Assembly (NCBI GenBank): GCA_030374765.1 | Contig: JARGXX010000075.1 | Coordinates: 124,001 to 188,000 of the forward strand | Length of the DNA stretch: 64,000 nucleotides | Direction: 5' to 3' | Origin: Agarophyton chilense | Lineage: Eukaryota; Rhodophyta; Florideophyceae; Gracilariales; Gracilariaceae | In this document: positions 56,023 through 64,000 of the stretch, piece after piece | Layout of the letters: each line of letters opens with the position of its first letter | Numbering within the stretch: the stretch's first letter is position 1 | Notes under the pieces: generated by a model | Database searches by the model: none | The model's input: only the letters and a program-made list of their open reading frames with translations | What the model was told of the DNA's origin: nothing | Position numbers and translations under genes: made by a program

Positions 56023-56506
56023 GTGCTCAACGTTGGAGCATGTGGTTCAATGAACCACCACATGGCGGCGCCAACAGCGTCAGGGCGTTTTCTCAAAGTG
56101 TTGTTCATTACGATGAGGATGATGGTTCGTCAGCACTTGGGCGCGTAGCGCATAGCGTCGAAAACTATCTAGCAGCAATACATACATAAAACACGTTGTG
56201 CGGGTGGGGCGCACGCGTCGCCGCTGTCGCCACAACCGCCTGCGTGGAGAGTGTGAACTGCAGAAACGCCACAGGCCGCGCAAGGCGCTGGTAGTGGCCG
56301 TGCAATCGTGCTGCCCATTTGGTGAAATCGCAGTTAGAGAAGAAGAAGCACTGGTGCTCTTCTCACCATCGCCCACGTCCGTGGCGCCCAATGCGCCCCG
56401 TCACGTGGCCCCACTCCTCCAGTTCGCTCCAGTGCGCTCCAGTGCCTGCGCGCCCTCACGCACGAGCGCTCTCTCCGCCACCATTCGTTACCTCTATTGC
56501 TCTATT

Positions 56507-56530
56507 CCCCCCCCCCCCCCCCCCCCCCCC
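56507..56530 (+). repeat. poly-C tract
   Basis: Twenty-four consecutive C bases between the acyltransferase and the next gene. Length is likely to be unreliable in sequencing. Confidence 0.95.
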
Positions 56531-56795
56531 ATCGCCAACATGGTGTTGATCACCATCCCCCTTAACCATCCCCATAAACTCACCAGCCGTCGCCACAGCC
56601 ACCGCCATCACTACCATACTGCCCTCCCCTCCTCCGCCAAAACAGCGCGTCGCCGCCAGCTGTGCATTTGCCAGCCAGCACGTGTACAATTTGTAGAGTT
56701 GCATCTCACATAAACCCAGAAAACAAGCAAGCACACAGCTCTTAGTACATGGTCGCATCACACGGGCACAAAAGCCACGCAACAACAACGCTCAG

Positions 56796-57887
56796 CTATG
56801 GAGCGTGTGCTGTCTTGTGCTCCTTGACCGCCTGTGACACTCCCGCTTGTGCGGCGCCAGCCAGCAGCTGCTGCTGTTGTGGCTGTTGCTGCGACGGCGG
56901 TGTCACCGCCGTCGGCGCCGGCGGTGACGGTGACGGTGCGTGCGACTCCACGGCGCCCTGCGCCGCAGCTGCTGCTGCCGTTGCTGCCGCCGCCGCCGCC
57001 GCCGCTGCCGCTGCCGCTGTCGCAGCAGCCTGCGCGTCGCCGTCGCCCTGTCCCGCCAGTGGCTGCATCTCGGGCGCTACATGCGACGACGTCGAGGGGT
57101 AAGGCGGCGCGGTGCCAGGCGCAGTATGCATGAGAAGTTGCGCGCCCGACAAGAAGAGCATACGCAACACCAAATACTCGGCAGCGCGGTTCATAGCCTC
57201 CTGCTGCGGCGTGGGCGTGGCGGTTGGATTGGCAGCCTTGTTACTGAGTGACAGCAGCGCGTCGCGCAGACATACGCGTGCCGACACATCAAGCGACGAG
57301 ATGCTGTTGTGCAGCCGCTGCACGGTGTGTAACAGCTCCTCGTCGCGCGCCACGCCGACCACAGGCGCGCGCGATCGTCTGCATGCCGTCTCGTGGCGCC
57401 GGAAGTTGGCGCCGTTGTTGGCCACCGCCTTGCCGCAGTTGGAGCACACCGCGGTGGGCACCCTTTTACCTGAAGTGGACGACGGCGATGGCGACTGCGG
57501 GGGCGGACGCTTTCGCGCTCGCGGTGCGGAAGAAGCGGGTGATGCTTGCGGTGCGGACGGCGCGCGCTGCAGAGGCGGTGGCGGAGGAGGCGGAGGAGGA
57601 GGTGGTGGTGGTGGTGGTGGCGGCGACGACGGCGGAGATGGCTCGGGCGGTGGGGGGGGTTGTTCGGGCGGATGCGGCGCGCGTGATGGCGACGCGGGCG
57701 GCGCGCTGGCAGGCAGCGACGGCGCGTCCATATACGCCAGCGGGTACAAGTCGGGCGCCAGCGGGTCTAGCGCCCAGTCGGCGGGCTCGGGCGCGGGCAG
57801 GTTGAGCAGCATGGGGTCCATGGCGTCGTCGGGCTCCAGCGAGTCCAGCGAGCCGAACACGCCAGAGTCGCGCGGCGCGTCGCCCAT
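56796..57887 (-). CDS. proline-rich protein with CCHC finger and LNK-like helix region
   Basis: 363 residues from the ATG at 57887, no intron. N-terminus acidic/hydrophobic (DPMLLNLPAPEPADWALDP), like an activation segment. A long Pro run covers residues 75-106. A zinc-binding CSNCGKAVANNGANFRRHETAC (C148, C151, H165, C169) follows a basic patch. Residues 183-247 read LHNSISSLDVSARVCLRDAL and NRAAEYLVLRMLF. This pattern (helix, LD..[TS][RK].C[LI]RD[AS]L..L, then a second helix ending [LM]LF) resembles the conserved C-terminal motif of plant LNK clock coactivators. The C-terminus is poly-Ala and poly-Gln. The likeness to LNK is from memory and tentative; a transcription-related role is likely. 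A 317-codon frame on the other strand is a low-complexity mirror. Confidence 0.65.
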   Translation of the reverse strand: MGDAPRDSGVFGSLDSLEPDDAMDPMLLNLPAPEPADWALDPLAPDLYPLAYMDAPSLPASAPPASPSRAPHPPEQPPPPPEPSPPSSPPPPPPPPPPPPPPPPPLQRAPSAPQASPASSAPRARKRPPPQSPSPSSTSGKRVPTAVCSNCGKAVANNGANFRRHETACRRSRAPVVGVARDEELLHTVQRLHNSISSLDVSARVCLRDALLSLSNKAANPTATPTPQQEAMNRAAEYLVLRMLFLSGAQLLMHTAPGTAPPYPSTSSHVAPEMQPLAGQGDGDAQAAATAAAAAAAAAAAATAAAAAAQGAVESHAPSPSPPAPTAVTPPSQQQPQQQQLLAGAAQAGVSQAVKEHKTAHAP

Positions 57888-58370
57888 GGCAGCGACAACG
57901 ACAACGACAGCGGCAGCGATAGCGATAGCGACAGCGACAGCGGCGGCGGCGGCAGCAGCGGTGACGACGGCGACGGCGGCGACGAAGACGAATACGACGA
58001 CGGCAGCAGCGGCAGCGGCAGAGACGGCAGCAGTGACGACGGGGGAGGGCGGCGGCGACAGCTAAGGGGCAACGACGGCAGCAATGGCAGCAGCAGGAAA
58101 GCGGTGGAGAGGGCGCGGGGGGTTGCGCGGAGGAAGCGGCGGGGGGGACGCGCTGGCGCGCGCACGCGCTGGCTCACATGCGCCCTGCGACTGTGTGGTG
58201 AGAGACGGCTGCCGCTTCGCGTGGAGCGGCGCGGCACGTGTGCGCCACGTTGCCACGCGTGTGCGCTTGCAAGTTTTGCACAAGAGAGCCGCCACACTTT
58301 GTGCTATGCTCCACTGTTTGTGCGCCATGACTTAGAGTTTCTTCTCCAAGTACCTTCACCCTTCGTCGCT

Positions 58371-59123
58371 ATGGGTGCCGTCTTGGGTCGCATCGGAGTC
58401 GAGACGCCGGCGCACGTCGTCGTGCGTCGCGCTGAAGGCTATGAGGTGTGGCGCTACCCGTCCAGCGTGGTGGCCGTCGTGCGCGCACACTCGTTGGACC
58501 CCGCCAACCCCCCCACCGGCGACGCCTTCTCCAACCAGGCCTTCCGCGCGCTGGCGCGCTACATCGGCGTCTTCGGTACCCCGCAAAACACGCCTACGTC
58601 TGCTGTCGAACACCAAAACACCGAATCCGACCCCCAGTCGCAGTCGCAGTCGCAGTCGCAGCCGGAGGCGGAGCCGCAATCGCTGTCCATGACCGCGCCC
58701 GTCATCGTGCCCGCTCCGCAGAAGCTCGCCATGACCGCGCCCGTCATCATGCCTGCGTCCAAGCCTGAAGCCGCGCAGCGCGGCGCGGATTGCATGATGT
58801 TCGTGCTTCCGTCGCACATTACGCGCGTTGAGGATGCGCCGCGTCCGACTAATGACGCCGTGCAGCTGCAAATGTTGCCTGCCGGCAGATGCGAGGCCGT
58901 CTTGTCCTTTACCGGCTCGTTCGACTTCGAGCGCAACGCCGAGAAGGCCGCACAATTGTTGGCCATGCTTCAGCGCGACAAAGTGTCTGTCGTGGGCGAC
59001 TGGAACGCGCAGGGCTATAATCCGCCCTTCACGCTGCCGTGGCTCAAGCGCAACGAGGTGCATGTGCCCGTTGATCCGCAGCCCTACGAGCACATCGACG
59101 GGGAAGCGAAAACGTCCGAATGA
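58371..59123 (+). CDS. SOUL haem-binding protein
   Basis: SOUL/HEBP family member, 250 residues from the ATG at 58371; upstream codons in the same frame have no family likeness. Family signs: YEVWRYPSSVVAVV near residue 25, the FRALARYIGVFG loop, the signature MTAPVIVP near residues 104-111, and the end YNPPFTLPWLKRNEVHVPV. Unusual: the MTAPVI signature occurs twice 19 residues apart (SLSMTAPVIVP and KLAMTAPVIMP), and a Gln-Ser run (QSQSQSQSQ) sits before it. SOUL proteins bind haem or other tetrapyrroles; localisation is unclear and no transit peptide is seen. Head-to-head with the LNK-like gene (483 bp), tail-to-tail with SSB (113 bp). Confidence 0.9.
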   Translation: MGAVLGRIGVETPAHVVVRRAEGYEVWRYPSSVVAVVRAHSLDPANPPTGDAFSNQAFRALARYIGVFGTPQNTPTSAVEHQNTESDPQSQSQSQSQPEAEPQSLSMTAPVIVPAPQKLAMTAPVIMPASKPEAAQRGADCMMFVLPSHITRVEDAPRPTNDAVQLQMLPAGRCEAVLSFTGSFDFERNAEKAAQLLAMLQRDKVSVVGDWNAQGYNPPFTLPWLKRNEVHVPVDPQPYEHIDGEAKTSE

Positions 59124-59236
59124 CCTCCTTGCAATATACCTTATATCTACGTGTAGATAGTGTCGCGTTATTGTAGCTTGACTATCATCGTTAAACTCAT
59201 GTATTCTTTATAAGCTTGCAAACCGCCCATACTGCC

Positions 59237-59806
59237 CTAGAATGGCAACCGCGCTTCGTCCATGCCGCCCTCATCTTCCAGCTCGCCCTCGCCCCTCAGG
59301 TCGCCACCGCGCGGCGTGGAAAGCACCCGAATCATCCCATACCCGGACGAGACATTCACGTTCACAAACTGCAACTTTTCGCCGTCTCTTTCAACCGTTT
59401 TAATTCTCATTAGCCCCTCCACGTACAGCTGCGATCCCGTCGGCAGCTGTTCGAACAGCGAAAAGCCCGGCGTCGACTGCGATACAAACACGCTGTGCCA
59501 TTGCGTGTCACATTCCGCCTGTGTGCTGTTCACTGAACGGTGCGAGGTGGCCACGCTGATGTTAAGAGAGCGCGAGCCGTCTTCAAAAGTCCTTGCTTGT
59601 GGCCGTGACCCGGTGCGTCCGATTAACGTCAGCTTGCTCAGGCTCCTGTACGGCGACTCGCTTCGGCGTTGAAAGCCGTTTGACGACGCATCCGCGAGAG
59701 CTCGTTTGGCGTCGTAGCCGCGATGCGCAGTGGCTACGCTGCGGAAGAGATACGCGCTTCTCTGCCCCAGGCGCGGTCGTAGCCTCATCACCGTAGCGCT
59801 GGCCAT
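59237..59806 (-). CDS. organellar single-stranded DNA-binding protein
   Basis: Bacterial-type SSB with OB fold, 189 residues from the ATG at 59806 (MASATVMRLRPRLGQRS), a basic leader typical of mitochondria. Domain signs: LSKLTLIGRTGSRPQARTFE, SRSLNISVATSHR, TQWHSVFV, LPTGSQLYVEG and KLQFVNVNVSS, equivalent to the SSB motifs (N..LIGRLG, F.VAT, W......F, Y..G). The acidic Gly-rich tail (GGDLRGEGELEDEGG) resembles the protein-binding SSB tail but lacks its usual DDDIPF end. Likely acts in mitochondrial (or plastid) DNA replication. It shares a 238 bp divergent upstream region with Kae1. Confidence 0.85.
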   Translation of the reverse strand: MASATVMRLRPRLGQRSAYLFRSVATAHRGYDAKRALADASSNGFQRRSESPYRSLSKLTLIGRTGSRPQARTFEDGSRSLNISVATSHRSVNSTQAECDTQWHSVFVSQSTPGFSLFEQLPTGSQLYVEGLMRIKTVERDGEKLQFVNVNVSSGYGMIRVLSTPRGGDLRGEGELEDEGGMDEARLPF

Positions 59807-60044
59807 ATCTCGCGCGCTTGATGGGGTACTTGTGTGCGCCACGCAAGGGACGTCGTCGGGCGGTGCGGATCAACTCTACAGCACAGCAGGGACGCGCCCG
59901 TGACACGCCACACCCGTTGTTTTTTCGCAAGTTTCCGTGCCATGCTCGCTGCTAAATCATACCTCTGGGTGGCTACCTTTGTTACACGTCCCCTTTCTTC
60001 GAGGTTCCTCGACACTGCCAGCGTGCTCTCCGCCTCCATTCACC

Positions 60045-61145
60045 ATGGTCGCCCCCTCAGCTGACGATGCCAAACTCGATGCCAAACGCGATGCCAAACT
60101 CGAGTCCACCCCGTCTAAGCAGTACATCCTCGGCATGGAGGGCAGTGCCAACAAGATTGGCATCGCCGTCGTCACCACCGACGGATGCATCCTATCAAAC
60201 GTGCGCCAAACATTTGTCCCTCCCACCGGCCACGGCTTCCTTCCCCGCGAAACCGCAGCGCATCACCAAAAGCACGTAGTTCCTCTTATATCTCGCGCGC
60301 TATCCCAAGCACGCGTCACACCCAACCAAATCATGTGCATAGGCTACACAAAGGGGCCGGGCATGGGTGCCCCGTTGAGGTCTGTTGCCGTTGCCGCCCG
60401 TACCGTCTCTTTGCTCTGGGACTGTCCCCTCGTGCCGGTCAATCATTGCGTTGCGCACATCGAAATGGGTAGGCTTGTTACTGGCTCGACAAACCCCGTC
60501 GTGCTGTATGTTTCGGGCGGCAACACGCAGGTCATCGCCTATGCGCACAATCGTTACCGCATCTTTGGAGAAACCATCGACATTGCGGTGGGGAACTGTC
60601 TCGATCGCTTTGCTCGCGTCGTTGGCCTTCCAAACGATCCTTCGCCAGGCTACAATATAGAGCAAGCCGCAAAAAGGGCTCACGTGAAAAATCCAAAGTT
60701 TATGCAGCTTCCCTACGTTGTCAAGGGAATGGACGTCTCCTTTTCTGGTTTACTATCCTTTATTGAATGCGAGGCGAAAAAAGCGCTGTCAGAGGGAACA
60801 TTTACTGTCGAAGACCTGTGCTTCAGTCTTCAAGAAACCGTTTTTGCAATGTTAGTGGAGGTCACGGAACGCGCAATGGCCCATTGTGGTCACAGCGACG
60901 TGCTTTGTGTTGGTGGAGTTGGTTGCAATGTCAGATTGCAACAAATGCTCAGCGATATGGCATCCGAGCGAGGTGGCCGCGCCTTCTGCACCGATGAGCG
61001 CTTTTGCATCGACAATGGCGCCATGGTTGCCTGGACTGCAGCGCTCATGTTCCAAGCAGGCGGTGCTGTTGTCCCAATCGCTGACGCTACCTGCACCCAG
61101 CGTTTTCGCACTGATGACGTCTACGTCAATTGGAGAGATGACTAG
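60045..61145 (+). CDS. KAE1: KEOPS tRNA threonylcarbamoyltransferase Kae1/OSGEP
   Basis: Catalytic subunit of the cytosolic KEOPS complex, which places N6-threonylcarbamoyl on A37 of ANN-decoding tRNAs. 366 residues, no intron. The ATG at 60045 sits in a good CCACCATGG context. ASKHA fold signs: [32 protein letters not shown], metal-binding [11 protein letters not shown] (His134, His138), [76 protein letters not shown] and [14 protein letters not shown]. The first 20 residues contain a DAK repeat ([14 protein letters not shown]) that is not part of the family core. The cytosolic Kae1 rather than the organellar Qri7 type is indicated by the sequence blocks and lack of leader. Convergent with THOC3, only 22 bp apart. 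Confidence 0.95.
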   Translation: MVAPSADDAKLDAKRDAKLESTPSKQYILGMEGSANKIGIAVVTTDGCILSNVRQTFVPPTGHGFLPRETAAHHQKHVVPLISRALSQARVTPNQIMCIGYTKGPGMGAPLRSVAVAARTVSLLWDCPLVPVNHCVAHIEMGRLVTGSTNPVVLYVSGGNTQVIAYAHNRYRIFGETIDIAVGNCLDRFARVVGLPNDPSPGYNIEQAAKRAHVKNPKFMQLPYVVKGMDVSFSGLLSFIECEAKKALSEGTFTVEDLCFSLQETVFAMLVEVTERAMAHCGHSDVLCVGGVGCNVRLQQMLSDMASERGGRAFCTDERFCIDNGAMVAWTAALMFQAGGAVVPIADATCTQRFRTDDVYVNWRDD

Positions 61146-61167
61146 ACTTTCCAAACGAGTGAAACTT

Positions 61168-62199
61168 TTACTTCGCCCTGGGAAACCCCCACACAAATGT
61201 TGCTGGTTGCTCTGTCACATACCGGTCTCGTCCACCAAATTTCACAGGAGCGTAGGCCAGCAGAAGCCGAGAAGGATGCCAGGCAAACCCGTTCAGTACG
61301 GCCACTGTAGCTATGGAACATACCAAAGAGCCGGTGGACGCATCAGTGATGTCTATCTTCTCCAAATCTCCCGTCATAGCCAGGTACTGACCTTCGTATG
61401 AATAGTCAACAAGTTGAACGGCTTTCTCCCATCGGTCAATCGTGAAGATATTCGACAAACTCATCGAATCCCAGATGCTCACACACGTATCCAAGCTTGC
61501 AATTGCGACGTATCTGCCTTTTGGATCACATGCAACTCCCATGCAAGTGTCGACATGCCCCTGAATGGTTATAATGTGCTCAAGAGAAGGCCACGCGAAT
61601 GCATCAACGCTGCCATCGCCCCTTGTGAACAATATTCGCCTTCCGTCGGGTGTCCATTTAAACTGATTAACTTCGCCATCAAAAGGCATTTTTTTGCGGA
61701 CAGTCCAAGACAGGCAGTCTATAAAGTAAATCATATTGCTTGAAAGACCAATACCCACAGTGTTTCCGTCAGGAGCCCAGTCCGCGAAGAGACACTTTGA
61801 ATCAGTAGGTACCGAATGGATAGCTCTAGGCCCAGTTCGAGTATCGTAGACATTGATAAGGCAATCAACTCCACCTGTGACGAACATATCTGGAGAAGTT
61901 TGGCTTGGAACTAATGCTTCGATGTTCTTTGTGTGGCCGTGGCATTCGTGCAGAAAATTGCGTTCTGGTCGCGTACTCATCGCTAGACTTTGTGTATCGT
62001 AAACCAACACTGTTGAAGCGTCACCGGCCGCCAGCAGTCGGGACCCATCCAAGTTCCACGCAACGGCAGTGACGGCCGAACGATGGCCAAAACAACGTTT
62101 CGATTCTAGGTCGTGACAAATGGACATTTCGTGATGGGGGTTTGAATCTGTCACGAAGGGAAGCTGGTTGCGGATATGATGGTTTAAAAACTGCTGCAT
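61168..62199 (-). CDS. THOC3: THO complex subunit 3 (TEX1), WD40 protein
   Basis: 343 residues, no intron, seven-bladed WD40 propeller. THOC3/TEX1 belongs to the THO part of TREX, coupling transcription to mRNA export. Blades visible as GHRSAVTAVAWNLDGSRLLA, GHTKNIEAL..FVTGGVDCLINVYDTR, ADWAPDGNTVGIG, VNQFKWTPDGRRILF, GHVDTCMGVACDPKGRYVAIASLDTCVSIWD, VDYSYEGQYLAMTG and NGFAWHPSRLLLAYA. Order, the FTRGDGSVDAF segment and the ending ATFVWGFPRAK fit THOC3 better than other WD40 groups. The N-terminal ~35 residues vary, and a later ATG (MSICHD) is possible as the start. Confidence 0.85.
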   Translation of the reverse strand: MQQFLNHHIRNQLPFVTDSNPHHEMSICHDLESKRCFGHRSAVTAVAWNLDGSRLLAAGDASTVLVYDTQSLAMSTRPERNFLHECHGHTKNIEALVPSQTSPDMFVTGGVDCLINVYDTRTGPRAIHSVPTDSKCLFADWAPDGNTVGIGLSSNMIYFIDCLSWTVRKKMPFDGEVNQFKWTPDGRRILFTRGDGSVDAFAWPSLEHIITIQGHVDTCMGVACDPKGRYVAIASLDTCVSIWDSMSLSNIFTIDRWEKAVQLVDYSYEGQYLAMTGDLEKIDITDASTGSLVCSIATVAVLNGFAWHPSRLLLAYAPVKFGGRDRYVTEQPATFVWGFPRAK

Positions 62200-62559
62200 G
62201 CATAAACTTTCCGTGCACTAGCAAGAATTGGGCAGAGAGACTTTTTTTTTCCCGAGTTGACAGTCTGCCCTACTCTTGCGAGAAGGCCATCCTGCGGTTG
62301 CGGAACAAAGGCGATTATTGCTGGAGATGGCTCTGGTTCAACAAAGTCTTGTTTCAACGTCTACGTATCGCAATGTTCTATCCGAAGCATCCGATGGGTG
62401 ACCCCGCACAAATCGGGTAAACGAGAGAGAAACTGATGATTGAAAACTATTTCACCAAGCCCATGCATACCATTTGAATGCTTCAGCTGGAAATCTGCTT
62501 TTCGAGAATGGGCGCACTATCGACACGCACACTTGTATCTTGCGATATCCGATTTTTTA

Positions 62560-62900
62560 AATAAATTGAACGCAAAAAGCATTATCTTTGTCCTTTTCAA
62601 TTCCGTTAGCATGAGAGATTTCCCTAATCCCTCTGCAATCTCCTGTCATGGGTTGTTTGCACCTGTCACATCCAGGGTTGTCAAATTCTGCAAGCAGTCA
62701 CCCCCCGAATAGCACAATATCCCTTAAAACAATCCCATCATGTAGCCCGTCGCTCGTGAACATTCCATCTCCATTGATATGTCTTGAAATATTTGTAGTC
62801 ACATCCGAACAACAACCGGCGCCCCTGCCACATGATGTGACGTACGTCGTTGGCAAAAACTAGCAAATGGTTTACAGGCAAAACGTTTCCCGCGGAGACG
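62560..62900 (-). pseudogene. possible decayed leucine-rich-repeat gene fragment
   Basis: On the minus strand a stretch reads LQNLTTLDVTGANNP and QEIAEGLGKSLMLTELK with a stop between, matching the spacing of ribonuclease-inhibitor type leucine-rich repeats (LTTLDL.GN......IAE.L..N..L.EL). Flanking DNA to about 63660 holds further broken open frames on the same strand. No intact gene is seen. Confidence 0.3.
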
Positions 62901-63912
62901 ACATTCTTATTTGGTTTCTAAACAACAAATCAATCATCGATTGAAACGACAACGTGAATGCCACCCGCCCTGGTAATATCGATGGCAGTGTCACAACTTC
63001 GGCAGCAATATAATTTATTTTACCTACAAAGTACTGGGTTTCACTAGAGCCAGCAGGGAATTCATCATCTACGCACTTCTACACATCTCCAACATCCGTC
63101 CAGCGTCGCCGCATCTTTAAAGCGGTTAAATCACCGCGATTGGATGGTGCGAAGCTCACCATCTCCGTTCTCTGGAGTGAACCAAGATGCAGGTTGAGAA
63201 TGACGGCGCACATGACTTGGTACCAGCTCATTTTTGAAAGCCAATCATACAAAGATTGCAGGACCTACAGGAACATTACCGGCTCATGCTAAGACACGAT
63301 AAGTAATTGTGGATTTGGAGAGAGAAATAGAACGACTCCTTGAGGTACTGCCGACTCTTGCACGCTTTTTCATATGACTTTGTTCTGTTTAACATGCTGG
63401 TTGGTTTTAAGACACAAATGGAACCCGGGTGGGTGAAGATCGAGGACTGCTGCGGAAAACGGATTCAAATTCTCTGAGAAATCCTCCAAGAACAAGAAAA
63501 CAAATTTCTTCTCTCTGCGGGTTGTGTCATGTGAAACATGCTTGGTAGGGCTTTGTGGATAAGTTCAATCATGGGTGTGGTAGCTGACAGGTCGAGAAAT
63601 ATAGACTGCATGAAATTTGGGCTGAATGGTTGCGGAAAAAACAGGTGGGTCGAGCAGAGCAACGAGACAAAGAGGCTGTTGCGAAGGTGCGAAGAATAAT
63701 ATTTCGAGGGACCCCCTGATCCGTCGAGTAAAGTTTCAGCTCCAGTCAGTGCAAACTACACGTCGCGTACGGACAATAGGAGCGATTGCACTCACGATCA
63801 CGCGCCACCGCCGGCGGTAAAAAGACGTCAAGAAGCGGCCCAACGATGGTGGCACCTCAGCGGAAGCACCATGCATTCGTCCGATACTCACCCTCTGCAC
63901 CGCCAGCTGCCC

Positions 63913-63918
63913 TATAAA
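63913..63918 (+). promoter_or_regulatory. TATA box of a gene at the right edge
   Basis: TATAAA within CCCTATAAAGCCC, 78 bp before an ATG at 63991; pyrimidine-rich leader between. Confidence 0.5.
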
Positions 63919-63990
63919 GCCCGATTTCTCGTTCTCTCCGCCTCCGTTCTCGTCAAGGCTTGACCAGAACTTTTCGGCAACACTTTCCTC

Positions 63991-64000
63991 ATGTCGCCAT
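63991..64000 (+). CDS. start of a gene leaving the window
   Basis: ATGTCGCCAT at the edge encodes only Met-Ser-Pro. It is called because of the well-placed TATA box and TC-rich leader; the product is unknown. Confidence 0.4.

Noticed and set aside
57112-58065. 317-codon plus-strand frame rich in Gly and Ala
   Set aside because: Mirror of the Pro/Ala-rich LNK-like gene on the other strand; pure low complexity with no motif.

Overview
This is a nuclear window from a photosynthetic eukaryote, most likely a red alga (inference). Plant-lineage markers are a B-type cyclin-dependent kinase with a PPTTLRE cyclin-binding helix, a sulfolipid synthase (SQD2), a C2-type phospholipase D and plastid-style leaders on thioredoxin, an organellar glutamyl-tRNA synthetase and a double-ACT protein. 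Genes are compact: most have no intron, and the six introns I could place are 64-130 bp with GT/AG ends, several with a clear CTAAC/CTGAC branch site. The species cannot be named from this alone.

Region 1, 0.6-8 kb: thioredoxin, RTRAF/hCLE, mitochondrial TAM41, the CDK and a five-finger C2H2 protein. Region 2, 8-13.7 kb: gene-poor, with a decayed piggyBac-type DNA transposon and a ~125 bp direct repeat of unknown origin. Region 3, 13.7-28.3 kb: dense housekeeping cluster with an acidic unknown protein, an SMP/EF-hand/C2 lipid-transfer protein, ribosomal protein uL24 (L26), GluRS, a possible Mediator tail subunit, TIP41, phospholipase D and a double-ACT protein. Region 4, 28.7-51 kb: a mobile-element island. 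It holds a possible hAT end, a GC-rich LTR-like block, an LTR element at 32.2-48.1 kb into which a second related chromovirus-type Ty3/gypsy element (34.2-44.9 kb) is nested, and two neighbouring Tc1/mariner-type elements. Region 5, 51.6-62.2 kb: GC-rich gene cluster with a USP10-like deubiquitinase, SQD2, an acyltransferase, an LNK-like zinc-finger protein, a SOUL haem protein, an organellar SSB, Kae1/OSGEP and THOC3. The right edge carries a TATA box and the ATG of a gene that runs out of the window.

Neighbouring host genes tend to alternate strand, giving tail-to-tail pairs with gaps as short as 22 bp and head-to-head pairs sharing short upstream regions. There is no operon; the genes serve separate housekeeping roles (tRNA modification, mRNA export, TOR/PP2A signalling, plastid lipid synthesis). 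The least explained signal is the pair of related retroelements, both of which carry a long conserved open frame on the strand opposite to gag-pol.
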